A stretch of 64,000 nucleotides of DNA, from the NCBI RefSeq assembly GCF_051380735.1, contig NZ_JBNYXQ010000001.1:310001-374000 (forward strand), given 5' to 3'. Source of the DNA: Janthinobacterium sp051380735. GTDB taxonomy: Bacteria; Pseudomonadota; Gammaproteobacteria; Burkholderiales; Burkholderiaceae_D. Numbering within the stretch: position 1 is the stretch's first letter; every line of letters starts with the position of its first letter. The notes under the pieces were generated by a model. It saw only the letters and a program-made list of their open reading frames with translations. It had not been told where the DNA came from and did no database searches. This document shows, piece by piece, positions 26,012 to 34,943 of the stretch. The translations under genes were made by a program, and so were the position numbers.

Positions 26012-27213
26012 CTCGCACTTTGTCGACCACCCCCTTGTCGGCGCCCGCCGGCGCCCGTATCTTCATCGCGCTGCTGGAAAACATTCGCCATGGGCATCTG
26101 GAACTGACTACGCCTTGCGGCACTCGCATGGTGTTTGGCGACGCTCATGCAGCCTCGGGCGCTACCCTGCAGTTGCATGACTGGCGCGCCTGCCAGCGCA
26201 TCCTGCGCGCCGGCGACATCGGCTTTGCCGAAGCCTACGCGGCCGGCATGGTCGACACTCCGGACCTGACGGCGCTGCTGCGCCTGGCGCTCGCCAACGA
26301 AGCAGCGCTGAACAAGATGCTGTTCGGCGGCGCGCTGGCACGCTGCTGGTACCGCCTGCGGCACTGGCTGCGGCCCAATACCCGCAAGGGCAGCGAGCGC
26401 AACATCCATGCCCACTACGACATCGGCAACGATTTCTATCGTCTGTGGCTCGATCCCAGCTGGACTTATTCGAGCGCGCTGTTCGATGGCGACTACAGCC
26501 TGTCGCTGCATACGGCGCAGCAGCGCAAATACCAGCGCATTATCGATACGCTGCAGTTGAAGCCGGGCCAGCGCGTGCTCGAGATCGGCTGCGGCTGGGG
26601 CGGTTTTGCCGAACAGGCAGCGCGACAGGGCATCGCCGTGCATGGCGTGACGATCTCGCCGTCGCAGCTCGAGATCGCCCGGCACCGCGTCGAGCAACTG
26701 GGGCTGCAGGACCTCGCCAGGCTGGAACTGTGCGACTACCGCGACCTCGATGGCGAGTATGACGCCGTCGTCTCGATCGAGATGTTCGAAGCGGTCGGCG
26801 AGCAGTACTGGCCGCAGTATTTCAGCACCGTGGCAGCGCGCCTGAAGCCGGGCGGCCAGGCGCTGGTGCAAACCATCACCATCGGCGAGCAGTACTTCGC
26901 CCGCTATCGCAGCAGTACCGACTTTATCCAGCAGTATATTTTCCCCGGTGGCATGCTGCCGAGCATCGAGCGCTTCGAGCGCCAGGCTGGCCTCGGCGGC
27001 CTGCGCCCGCTGCAGCGCCATGCGTTCGGCCGCGACTATGCGGAAACGCTGCGCCGCTGGGATGCAGGCTGCCGCGCCGCGCAGCAGGAGATCACCGAGC
27101 AGGGCTTCGACCAGCACTTCATGCGCATCTGGCAGATGTACTTCGCCTATTGCGAGGCGGCATTCGACGAGGGAAGAACCGATGTCGTCCAGTTCCTGCT
27201 TGAAGAAGCCTGA
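26008..27213 (+). CDS. Cyclopropane-fatty-acyl-phospholipid synthase family methyltransferase
   Basis: A 401-residue SAM-dependent enzyme of the CFA synthase / mycolic acid methyltransferase family. The SAM site LEIGCGWGGF is at 191-200, and IHAHYDIGNDFYRLWLD (about 133-149) is the family entry motif. YAAGMVDTPDL and the C-terminal IWQMYFAYCEAAF are also typical. It methylates the double bond of membrane-lipid acyl chains. Because of the operon it may make a methyl-branched rather than a cyclopropane product, so I give no symbol. It overlaps DUF1365 by 4 bases and the MFS gene by 32. Confidence 0.93.
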   Translation: MTRTLSTTPLSAPAGARIFIALLENIRHGHLELTTPCGTRMVFGDAHAASGATLQLHDWRACQRILRAGDIGFAEAYAAGMVDTPDLTALLRLALANEAALNKMLFGGALARCWYRLRHWLRPNTRKGSERNIHAHYDIGNDFYRLWLDPSWTYSSALFDGDYSLSLHTAQQRKYQRIIDTLQLKPGQRVLEIGCGWGGFAEQAARQGIAVHGVTISPSQLEIARHRVEQLGLQDLARLELCDYRDLDGEYDAVVSIEMFEAVGEQYWPQYFSTVAARLKPGGQALVQTITIGEQYFARYRSSTDFIQQYIFPGGMLPSIERFERQAGLGGLRPLQRHAFGRDYAETLRRWDAGCRAAQQEITEQGFDQHFMRIWQMYFAYCEAAFDEGRTDVVQFLLEEA

Positions 27214-28480
27214 CGCGGACATGCAGCAGCCATGGCGGCTGGCCGCCTATGGCCTGCTCGGCATGCCGCTGGCCATGGCCGCACTGCCCGTGTATGTGCA
27301 GGTGGCGTCCTATTACAGCACCGTGCGCGGGGTCGGCCTGGCGCAGCTCGGCTGGATCCTGTTCGCTGCGCGCCTGTTCGACACGCTGCAGGACCCGCTG
27401 CTGGGACACGTCATCGATCGCCTGCGTGGCGGCATGGTGCGCTGGCTGGCGCTGTCCGGCCTGCTGCTGGCGCTGGCCTTTGCCGGCCTGTGGCAACCGC
27501 CTGCGTCGGCCCTGGCGGCAAGCTGGTGGCTGGCAGCGATGCTGGCGCTGGCCTACGGCGCCCACAGCATGCTCAATATCGCCTACCTCGCCTGGGGAGC
27601 GCGCCTGCCGGCTGGCGCCGCCCTGTTGCCGGCGGCGGCCTGGCGCGAGGGCGCGGGGCTGGCGGGCATGATACTGGCCAGCGTGATTCCGGCCGCCGTG
27701 ATGAGCGGACCGGCCGCAGACATCGCCAGCGGCATGGGACTGTACAGCATGGCGTTCGCGGCGCTGTTGCTGCTGGCCCTGCTGGCCCTGCTGATATTGG
27801 CGCCGCCGTGGCAGATGACGCCGCTGCCGGCGCAGCACTGGCGCACTGCTCTGCGGCGGGTGGCCGCCAACCGCGGCTTCCGCCGACTGCTGGCGCCGTA
27901 TTTCCTCAATGCCTGTTCGGTATCGCTGCCGGCCACGCTGGCGCTGTTTTTCATCAACGACCAGTTGCAGTCGGCGCCGCTGGCCGGCGCTTTCCTGGGC
28001 TGCTATTTTGTCGCTGCCGCCTGCGGCCTGCCGCTATGGAGTGCGCTGGCGCGGCGCATCGGCGTGCTGGCCTGCTGGCGCCTGGGCATGATTCTGGCGA
28101 TTGCCAGCTTTGCCGGCGCCGCACTGCTGGGCCCGGGCGATGTGCTGCCTTACTTCGCAGTCTGCCTGGCCGCCGGCGCGGCGCTCGGCGCCGACCTGGC
28201 GATGCCGCCGGTGCTGCTGGCCGGGATCATCCCGGCCGACGAACCTGCCGGCGCCTACTACGGTGTGCTGACGCTGGCCGGCAAGCTGGCGCTGGCCCTG
28301 TCCGGCCTGGCCTTGCCCTTGCTGGCCGTGCTGGGCTACCGCCCCGGCATGCCCGGTGGCGCGGCGCTGGCGCTGGTGTATGCAGCGCTGCCTTGCGCCC
28401 TGAAACTGCTGGCCATGGCCACCCTGTGGCGCGGCCTGCCTGCCACTTCCCCCGTACTGCCTTACCGGAGCTCACCATGA
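27182..28480 (+). CDS. MFS (melibiose-symporter-like, MFS_2) membrane protein of lipid operon
   Basis: A 432-residue, 12-helix major facilitator of the GPH/MFS_2 type (LFDTLQDPLLGHVIDRLRGG is the helix 2-3 loop). GAGGGAAG before ATG 27182 places the start 32 bases inside the methyltransferase gene. The similar R. sphaeroides cluster also carries a transporter. Some MFS_2 proteins (MFSD2A, LplT-like) move lipids, so lipid flipping is possible, but the substrate is not shown. Confidence 0.87.
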   Translation: MSSSSCLKKPDADMQQPWRLAAYGLLGMPLAMAALPVYVQVASYYSTVRGVGLAQLGWILFAARLFDTLQDPLLGHVIDRLRGGMVRWLALSGLLLALAFAGLWQPPASALAASWWLAAMLALAYGAHSMLNIAYLAWGARLPAGAALLPAAAWREGAGLAGMILASVIPAAVMSGPAADIASGMGLYSMAFAALLLLALLALLILAPPWQMTPLPAQHWRTALRRVAANRGFRRLLAPYFLNACSVSLPATLALFFINDQLQSAPLAGAFLGCYFVAAACGLPLWSALARRIGVLACWRLGMILAIASFAGAALLGPGDVLPYFAVCLAAGAALGADLAMPPVLLAGIIPADEPAGAYYGVLTLAGKLALALSGLALPLLAVLGYRPGMPGGAALALVYAALPCALKLLAMATLWRGLPATSPVLPYRSSP

Positions 28481-29010
28481 AAAACCTGTTGGCCGGCCTG
28501 CTGCTGGCCTTGATCGCCGGCTGCGCCGGCCCCGACGTCCAGCAATACAAGGCGCAGCAGCCGGCGCTGGACCTGGCCGCCTACTTCAGCGGCACCACCG
28601 ACGCCTGGGGCATGTTCCAGCGCCGTGGCGGCGACGTCGTCAAGCGCTTCCACGTGGTCATTACCGGCACGCCGGGCGATGGCACGCTCGTGCTCGATGA
28701 ACAATTCCGCTATGACGACGGCAGCACATCGCGCCGCGTGTGGCGCCTGGCGCGTGGCCAGGATGGCATGTGGCGCGGTCGCGCGGACGACGTCAAGGGC
28801 GAGGCGGTGGGCGAAGTGGCGGGCAATGCGCTGCGCTGGCAATATACGCTGCTGCTGCCGGTCGACGGCACCACCTATGAAATGCGCTTCGACGACTGGA
28901 TGTTCCTGATCGACGACTGCACCATGATCAACCGCGCCAGCATGGGCAAGCTCGGCATCGAGCTGGGCCAGGTCACGCTGATGTTCCGGAGGCGCGCATG
29001 CGGCCCCTGA
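28477..29010 (+). CDS. DUF3833 lipoprotein
   Basis: A 177-residue lipoprotein with lipobox LIAGC near residue 16. The body matches DUF3833 (LDLAAYFSGTTDAWGMFQRR, FVLDEQ-like LVLDEQFRYDDGS, and TTYEMRFDDWMFLID). Members are encoded with CFA-synthase-like genes and resemble lipocalin-type beta barrels. Periplasmic lipid handling is an inference. Start overlaps the MFS stop (ATGA) with GGAG upstream; the end overlaps the SDR gene by 13 bases. Confidence 0.9.
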   Translation: MKNLLAGLLLALIAGCAGPDVQQYKAQQPALDLAAYFSGTTDAWGMFQRRGGDVVKRFHVVITGTPGDGTLVLDEQFRYDDGSTSRRVWRLARGQDGMWRGRADDVKGEAVGEVAGNALRWQYTLLLPVDGTTYEMRFDDWMFLIDDCTMINRASMGKLGIELGQVTLMFRRRACGP

Positions 29011-29777
29011 ACCAGCCGATCACATCGTGGGCCGGACGGCGCGTCTGGCTGGTCGGCGCTTCCAGCGGCATCGGCGCCGCGCTGGCGCAGGAACTGCTGC
29101 AGGCCGGCGCCACGGTGGCGCTGTCGGCGCGGCGCGCGCAACAGCTGCACGAAGTAGCCGCCGGCCATGCGCAGGCCATAGTCGCGCCGTTCGACATCCT
29201 CGAGGAGACGGCCTGGGGCGAGCGCTACCGCGACATCTGCGCCAAAACCGGCGGCATCGACCTGGTCGTTTTCTGCGCCGCAGCGTATCGCCCCGAACGC
29301 AGCTGGGACGTCACTGCCGAGGGCGCAGCGCACACCCTGGCGGTCAACCTGGGCAGCGTTTACACCGGCCTGGCCACGGTGCTGCCCGACATGCTGGCGC
29401 GCGGCAGCGGCGGCGTGGCCATCGTCGCCAGCGTGGCCGGCTATGTCGGCCTGCCCAACGCCAGCGTGTACGGCCCGACCAAGGCGGCCCTGATCAACCT
29501 GGCCGAAGTGCTGTATGCGGATCTGCAGCAGCGCGGCCTGGACGTCTACCTGATCAATCCGGGCTTCGTGCAAACGCCGCTGACGGACAAGAATGCGTTT
29601 GCCATGCCGGCCCTGCAAACGCCACAGGCGGCCGCGAAGGCGATCCGCAGCGGCCTGGCCAGTGGCAAGTTTGAAATCCATTTCCCGAAACGCTTCACGA
29701 TCTGGGTCAAGCTGCTTGGCACCCTGCCGTACCGCCTGCGCTTTGCCCTTATCAGCCGCTTGCTGGTACCAAAATGA
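28998..29777 (+). CDS. Short-chain dehydrogenase/reductase of lipid operon
   Basis: A 259-residue classical SDR with nucleotide motif GASSGIG (20-26) and catalytic S145, Y158 and K162 (SVYGPTK). A hydrophobic C-terminus (FTIWVKLLGTLPYRLRFAL) suggests membrane association, fitting a lipid substrate. GGAGG lies before ATG 28998. Its stop overlaps the start of the NTF2-like gene (ATGA). Confidence 0.92.
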   Translation: MRPLNQPITSWAGRRVWLVGASSGIGAALAQELLQAGATVALSARRAQQLHEVAAGHAQAIVAPFDILEETAWGERYRDICAKTGGIDLVVFCAAAYRPERSWDVTAEGAAHTLAVNLGSVYTGLATVLPDMLARGSGGVAIVASVAGYVGLPNASVYGPTKAALINLAEVLYADLQQRGLDVYLINPGFVQTPLTDKNAFAMPALQTPQAAAKAIRSGLASGKFEIHFPKRFTIWVKLLGTLPYRLRFALISRLLVPK

Positions 29778-30232
29778 GCGATCCCGAACCGCTGCTGGCA
29801 TGGTATGCCACGCTGACACCCGACAGCATCAAGCAGGCCGGCCAGTTTTATGCGCCCGACGCGCAGTTTCGCGACCCGTTCAACGATGTGCACGGCGTGG
29901 CGGCGATCGAAGCGATCTTCAGCCATATGTTCGTTACCACGCAAGAGCCGCGCTTCATTATCGGCGAGTGCATCGTGCAGGGCGATCAGGCCTTCGTTAC
30001 CTGGCGCTTCGTGTTCAGGCTGGGCGGCACATCCTACGAAGTGTGCGGCGGCAGCCACCTGCGCTTCAACCAGGCTGGCCTGGTGGTGCTGCACCGCGAC
30101 TACTGGGACGCGGCCGAGGAGCTGCTGCAGAAACTGCCGCTGGTGGGCGCGCCGATCCGCTGGCTGCGCAGGCGCTTTCGGGTCGTGCTGCCGGGCGATA
30201 CCGCCATGCCCGCCAAAGGCCCTGGAACATAA
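29774..30232 (+). CDS. NTF2-like (SnoaL) family protein, last gene of lipid operon
   Basis: A 152-residue cone-shaped NTF2-fold protein (WYATLTPDSIKQAGQFYAPDA, VTWRFVFRLGGTSYEV, HRDYWDAAEELLQKLP). Proteins of this type bind small hydrophobic ligands or isomerise steroids; substrate unknown. It is coupled to the SDR gene by a 4-base overlap. The operon ends here: about 140 bases without genes follow, and no clear terminator hairpin was seen. Confidence 0.88.
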   Translation: MSDPEPLLAWYATLTPDSIKQAGQFYAPDAQFRDPFNDVHGVAAIEAIFSHMFVTTQEPRFIIGECIVQGDQAFVTWRFVFRLGGTSYEVCGGSHLRFNQAGLVVLHRDYWDAAEELLQKLPLVGAPIRWLRRRFRVVLPGDTAMPAKGPGT

Positions 30233-30372
30233 AATCTGCAGCAGCAGCGCCGGCATCCGGCTATGTATCAGGGCAATCGTGCGGGGATACAAATCGATAA
30301 ATGGTATTTTGTTAAACATAAAAAAGCACACGCGTTCTTTTATTGTTAACATTTCTCCCTATCGAGGACTAT

Positions 30373-31467
30373 TTGAATCCCCTTTCCTACCTGCCCTATA
30401 CCCCTGAGGTCGAAGTCGTCGCCGCCGATGAAGCCCTCCTGACCACCGAAATCGTCGAGACCATGGCCGCCTCGTCGCGCTGCGCGTTCGAGCGCCACCG
30501 CCATGCGATCCGCGATGCGCACGCCAAGTCGAACGGCCTGCTCAAAGGCGAACTGACCATCCATGCCGGCCTGCCTGCCGAATTGCGCCAGGGCGTCTTC
30601 GCCGAGCCGCGCGTCTATCAGGTGGTCGCGCGCCTGTCATCCGCGCCCAGCGACATCCATTCCGACAAGATCCCGGCCGCGCGCGGTTTTGCGCTCAAAC
30701 TGATGGCCGTGGACGGCGAACGCCTGTCGCCCGACATCGAGGGGCACAATCAGGATTTCCTGATGGTGAATTTTCCCGCCCTCGCCTTTGGCACCATCGC
30801 CAAATACAAGCGCATGCTGGCCCTGCTTGAAGCGAATTCGCACGCGCCCGACACCTTCCAGCGCCTGCTGGCCGGCACCGCCCATGGCGCCAGGCACTTG
30901 CTGGAAAGCCTGGGCGGCACGCCCGGCGCGACGCTCGATGGCCTGGCGCGCGACAACCATCATCCACTCGGTGAAACCTACCATACCCAGGCGGCTCTGC
31001 GCTTCGGCAACTACATCGCCAAGCTGTCGCTGCACCCGGCCTCGGACAGCGTGGCCAGCCTGGCCGGCCGGGCAATCGACGATGTACAGTATGCGAGCCT
31101 GCGCGATGTCGTCAGTACGCATTTTGCCGAACACGGCGCCGAGTACACCTTGTGCGCGCAGCTGTGCACGGACCTGGAACAGATGCCGGTGGAAGACGCG
31201 GCCATCGCCTGGCCCGAGGCACTGTCGCCGCATCAGCCGATTGCCACCCTGCGCTTCGCGCCGCAGGCCACGGCCAACCCGGCACGCCAGGTGTATGGCG
31301 ACGACGTGCTGTCGTTCAATCCGTGGAACGGCGTGGCGGCGCACCGGCCGCTGGGCGGCATCATGCGCATCCGCCGCAGCGCCTATGAGCGCTCGACCAC
31401 TTTCCGCCACGCCATGAACGCGCAGCCGCGCGTCGAACCTGCGCAAGCTGCAGATATCCCCGATTAA
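30373..31467 (+). CDS. Catalase-family haem protein with TTG start, first gene of peroxide operon
   Basis: A 364-residue small catalase-like protein (families usually 340-370). Catalase-like segments include AARGFALKLMAVDGE, HNQDFLMVNFP and the C-terminal NPWNGVAAHRPLGGIMRIRRSAY. The start is assigned to TTG 30373, because GAGGA (30363-30367) is well spaced and homologues begin near NPLSYLPYTPEVE. It lacks a signal peptide. It is 10 bases upstream of the frameshifted gene and in the same operon as the DyP peroxidase, which implies peroxide removal. True catalase activity is uncertain for this short family. Confidence 0.85.
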   Translation: MNPLSYLPYTPEVEVVAADEALLTTEIVETMAASSRCAFERHRHAIRDAHAKSNGLLKGELTIHAGLPAELRQGVFAEPRVYQVVARLSSAPSDIHSDKIPAARGFALKLMAVDGERLSPDIEGHNQDFLMVNFPALAFGTIAKYKRMLALLEANSHAPDTFQRLLAGTAHGARHLLESLGGTPGATLDGLARDNHHPLGETYHTQAALRFGNYIAKLSLHPASDSVASLAGRAIDDVQYASLRDVVSTHFAEHGAEYTLCAQLCTDLEQMPVEDAAIAWPEALSPHQPIATLRFAPQATANPARQVYGDDVLSFNPWNGVAAHRPLGGIMRIRRSAYERSTTFRHAMNAQPRVEPAQAADIPD

Positions 31468-31477
31468 AGGACACACC

Positions 31478-32177
31478 ATGACCGACCACAGTCCAGACCC
31501 GCGCCTGGCCGATGAAACCATGCTGGAAAAAATCCGCCGCCAGGTCGACGCCGTCGCCCACGACGCGCCCCACCTGGCGAAGATCGCCCTGGAGGCAATG
31601 GTGCGCAAGCATAATCCCGACCTGAAAGGCACGGCCAACTTGGCCGGCAGGGTCGGCAAGCAGTCCGGCAACGTGTCGGAACTGACGGCGATTGCGCCCC
31701 TGAAGCCGGGCGGTGCCGAACGCCTGCGCCGCATTTTCGATCTGACCAATGGCAATATGGATGGCGCGCAGCGCGTGTCCACCATGCACGACATGCGCTT
31801 CGTTTTTTTTCGACGATGACACGCGCATCCTGTTTGCCACCACCTATGACGGCGACTGGGACAGCTATATCAACGATTTCGCCACCAAGATCCCCGAACT
31901 GATGGACCTGCTGTTTGCGAATATCGAAGGCTGGCCCGGCATCGACAGTCCAGCCGTAAAAGACTTTATCGCCGGCCACCAGATCGACGCGGCCGGCTGG
32001 TTTGTCGCCAATCCGCAAGTGACCGTGGTCGATACGCGCCGCTTCCAGCGCATGGACAAGGCGCTGACCATTTTTCTCGACCAGATGGCCGCCCACCCGC
32101 CGCAGGACGAGGCCACCCGCAAGGCGCTCGACACCCTGAGCCAGTCCCTGGCGCAACCGGAAGGAGTCGATTACTGA
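31478..32177 (+). pseudogene. Conserved partner of catalase-like/DyP genes, interrupted by a frameshift in a T8 run
   Basis: The first frame reads from ATG 31478 to THDMRF-like MHDMRFVFF and then breaks at eight T (31803-31810). Removing one T joins it directly to FDDDTRILFATTYDGDWDSYI and on to the stop at 32175-32177, giving an intact protein of about 232 residues. The second half has an alternating strand-helix style like dimeric alpha-beta barrel proteins, but I do not recognise the family. Its stop overlaps the DyP start (TGATG). The frameshift may be a real mutation, a slippage switch, or a sequencing error. Confidence 0.75.
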
Positions 32178-33562
32178 TGGCCTTTCTGACCGACCTGAAA
32201 GCGCGCTTCACGCGCGAACATGTGACGCTGGCGCTGGACGATATCCAGGCATTGATATTGCGCTCGCGCCCGGAACCGTACGTGGGCATCCACGCCATGC
32301 TGCATATCGATGATGCCGAGGGCGGCCGCGACTTGCTGCTGCGCATGGCCGCGCATGTGCCGTCGGCCGCCGGCTGGACCGACGACCGCGACGCCTGGAT
32401 GGGCGTGGCGCTCAGTTTCGAAGGTCTCAAGGCGCTGGGCGTGCCCGACAGCTCGCTGGCCAGTTTTCCACTGCCCTTCCAGCAAGGCATGGCCGGCCGC
32501 GCCGAGCATTTGCGCGACGTGGGCAGCAACGCGCCAGAGCACTGGGACGAGGCTTTCCAGCCCGGCACCTGCCATGTTGCGCTGACCATTTACGCCCGCG
32601 ACGAAGCGGCGCTGGCCGTGGCGCTGGCGCAGGCGATGGGCGAGCTGGAACGCGCCAAAGGCGTGACACTGGTGGGCAAGCACGCGTTTGGTGCCGATGC
32701 CGACGCGAAAAATCCGTTCGGCTTTCGCGACTCGATTTCGCAGCCCTTCGTTGCCGGCAGCGGTGTGGCTCCCCTGCCCGGCCAGGAACGTCCGATCGCT
32801 GCCGGCGAATTCATCCTCGGCGAAAACAGCGAAACGGGCAAACCGGTGGCGATGCCCGAGCCACCAGAACTGGGCCGCAATGGTTCCTTCGTCGTGCTGC
32901 GCAAATATGAGAGCAAGGTCGGCGCCTTCAACGATTTCATCCGCAGCCATGCGCAGGACGAGGCCGCCGAAGAACTCCTCGGCGCCAAGATGGTGGGCCG
33001 CTGGCGCAGCGGCGCCCCATTGCCGCTGGCGCCCGAGCGCGACGATCCGGCGCTGGGAGCAGATCCGGCGCGCAACAACGGCTTCGATTTTTCAAACGAT
33101 GCGCGTGGCCTGATGTGCCCGCACGCTGCCCATATGCGCCGATTGAACCCACGCGACAGCCAGCTGACCATCATGACCGACGTCAATATCCACCGCATTA
33201 TCCGCCGCTCGTCCACCTTCGGCCCGAAATGGCGGCGTGAACTGACGGCAAGCGACGACAAGGGCGAGCGCGGCATCTTTTTTATCTTTATCAGCGCGCG
33301 CGCCTACGACACCATCGAATTTTTCCAGCAGGAATGGATCAACCGCGGCAACTTCATCGACCTGGCGGAAGAACGCGATCCGGTGGTGGGCCTGCAGGAG
33401 CGGCCGGGCACCTTCACCATGCCGCAAGTACCGGTGCGCAAACGCGTCGATGGCGTGGGCACCTTCAACCAGTTGCGCGGTGGGGAGTATCTGTTCATGC
33501 CGTCGCTGGGGGCGTTGCGGTGGATAGGTGCTGCCGCATGGTCTGCGCCAGCGCAGTCATGA
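32177..33562 (+). CDS. DyP-type haem peroxidase
   Basis: A 461-residue dye-decolourising peroxidase. The proximal haem histidine lies in CPHAAHMRRLNPRD, and the distal region has GFRDSISQP plus arginine in NIHRIIRRSSTFG. The family motif GxxDG is GFRDS here: the catalytic Asp is kept but the final Gly is Ser. There is no Tat signal, so it is cytoplasmic or encapsulated. It uses hydrogen peroxide to oxidise dyes, phenols or lipids. It is the last gene of the operon with the catalase-like protein; its stop codon ends 1 base before the convergent flavodoxin stop. Confidence 0.9.
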   Translation: MAFLTDLKARFTREHVTLALDDIQALILRSRPEPYVGIHAMLHIDDAEGGRDLLLRMAAHVPSAAGWTDDRDAWMGVALSFEGLKALGVPDSSLASFPLPFQQGMAGRAEHLRDVGSNAPEHWDEAFQPGTCHVALTIYARDEAALAVALAQAMGELERAKGVTLVGKHAFGADADAKNPFGFRDSISQPFVAGSGVAPLPGQERPIAAGEFILGENSETGKPVAMPEPPELGRNGSFVVLRKYESKVGAFNDFIRSHAQDEAAEELLGAKMVGRWRSGAPLPLAPERDDPALGADPARNNGFDFSNDARGLMCPHAAHMRRLNPRDSQLTIMTDVNIHRIIRRSSTFGPKWRRELTASDDKGERGIFFIFISARAYDTIEFFQQEWINRGNFIDLAEERDPVVGLQERPGTFTMPQVPVRKRVDGVGTFNQLRGGEYLFMPSLGALRWIGAAAWSAPAQS

Positions 33563-33563
33563 T

Positions 33564-34115
33564 TCAGCCAAGCCGCGCCGCCACTTGCGCCACGCGCTGG
33601 CCATAGGCCTTGGCCGTATCGAGGTCGCCCTGTGGGATTTCTTCGACGCTGGCGTCCGATGGCGACTGCACCAGGAGACCAACCGAGCCGCCCAGGTTGT
33701 TCAGGTCGGTGCGTTGCGCGGCCTTGCTGTTCGATGGCAACTGGCCCAGGCTGACCCAGATGCCGCCATGCTGCGAAGCCAGGGTCTGCAGGGCAATCAG
33801 GGAGACGGCCTTGTCGCCATTGAAGCTGGCGCTGTTGCTGAAGCCGCCAAACACCTTGTCCTGCCAGGCGCGTGCAAGCCAGGCCTTTGAGCTGGCTTCG
33901 GCAAATTTCTTGAACTGCCAGCTCGGGCTGCCCATGTAGGTCGGCGTGCCGAAAATGATAGCGTCGGCCGCCTGGAGTTTTTCCCAGCCACCCTCGGGCA
34001 GATTGCCTTCGGCATCGATGGCCAGCAGTTCGCCTGCCGCGCCTTCGCTGACGTATTCTGCAACGCGCTTGGTATGGCCATAGCCGGAATGATAAACAAC
34101 CACGGTTTTTGTCAT
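33564..34115 (-). CDS. Flavodoxin-like NAD(P)H:quinone oxidoreductase (WrbA-type)
   Basis: A 183-residue flavodoxin-fold protein with FMN phosphate loop HSGYGHTKRVA (about 9-19), IIFGTPTYMGSPSW (about 53-66) and GGFSNSASFNGDK. It probably reduces quinones by two electrons, preventing semiquinone cycling. A TACC-AAAA-GGTA inverted repeat at 34178-34189, upstream of a TTTCAA / TACACT promoter on the minus strand, resembles HxlR-type operators; no HxlR gene is in the window. Confidence 0.88.
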   Translation of the reverse strand: MTKTVVVYHSGYGHTKRVAEYVSEGAAGELLAIDAEGNLPEGGWEKLQAADAIIFGTPTYMGSPSWQFKKFAEASSKAWLARAWQDKVFGGFSNSASFNGDKAVSLIALQTLASQHGGIWVSLGQLPSNSKAAQRTDLNNLGGSVGLLVQSPSDASVEEIPQGDLDTAKAYGQRVAQVAARLG

Positions 34116-34177
34116 GAGATTCTCGTTGTAAGGAAGAATCTTCAGTGTAAATGAGGCAGGGCCAGCTTGAAAGTACG

Positions 34178-34189
34178 TACCAAAAGGTA
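34178..34189 (-). promoter_or_regulatory. Possible HxlR-like operator upstream of the flavodoxin gene
   Basis: The sequence TACC-AAAA-GGTA (34178-34189) sits 63 bases before the flavodoxin start on its upstream side. Minus-strand -10 TACACT (34149-34144) and -35 TTTCAA lie between. Redox-sensing HxlR proteins bind TAC-rich inverted repeats before such genes; only one site is seen. Confidence 0.3.
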
Positions 34190-34211
34190 AGTGTCGGCCC
34201 AGCCTGTCGCC

Positions 34212-34940
34212 TCAGTCAAGCAACGTCACCACCGTCTTGCCAAGCTTCGACTCGGTACGATGGCGTTCGATCGCCGCCGGCAACTCCTCAAAGCGCACTA
34301 CCGCAACGACCTTCGATTGCAAGCGGCCCTGTGCCACCTCCTCGGCGATCGCTTGCAGGCGTGCCGTATCGAGGGCGTTGACGAACCACAGGCCGCGCTG
34401 CCCGGCCGGGGTGTTTGCGGCGATATCGGGCGCAGCGGCGCTGACGATGGCGCCGCCGGCGGCCAGCACCGGCCACGAGCGCTGCACGGCGTCGCCACCG
34501 GCGTAGTCCAGCACCAGGTCGATATTGCTGGCGACGTCCTCGAAGCGCTCCTGGTCGCAGGCGATGACATGATCGGCACCCAGGCTGCGCAGGTAGTCCA
34601 GGTGGCTGCTGCGCGCGGTGGCAAACACCACGGCGCCGGCCTGGCGCGCATATTGCACCGCAAAGCCGCCCAGGCCGCCGGCCGCTCCATGGATTAATAT
34701 GCGCTGGCCGGCGTGAAGCGGGCCGGCAAAGTGCAGGCTGCTCCAGGCGGCGCCTGATGCCAGCGGCAAGGCCGCCGCCTGCACGAAGTCCAGCGCATCG
34801 GGCACCAGGGCCAGGTTGGCTTGATTGACGGCGACCAGTTCGGCATATGCGCCCAGGCCACCGAGCGGCCCTAGCACCCGGTCACCCTGGCGCAAACGGG
34901 TCACACCCTCGCCCACCGCCTCCACCACGCCGGCCAGTTC
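34212..34940 (-). pseudogene. Zinc-type alcohol dehydrogenase / quinone oxidoreductase lacking its N-terminus
   Basis: The frame has a normal ADH body: ELAGVVEAVGEGVTRLRQGD, then HGAAGGLGGFAVQYARQAGA for NADPH, and a complete C-terminus (RTESKLGKTVVTLLD). A TAG stop lies directly upstream of ELAGVV, where about 60 residues (the first part of the GroES-like domain) should be. The missing 5' end faces the truncated LysR gene at 34944. The protein could start at an internal GTG (34928) but would lack the substrate-site strands. It is probably non-functional. Confidence 0.78.
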
Positions 34941-34943
34941 CTA

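Noticed and set aside
27232..29010. A long plus-strand frame overlapping the MFS gene that ends in the DUF3833 sequence
   Set aside because: Only the last 177 codons (from 28477) are a real protein; the upstream part is an off-frame reading of the MFS gene.
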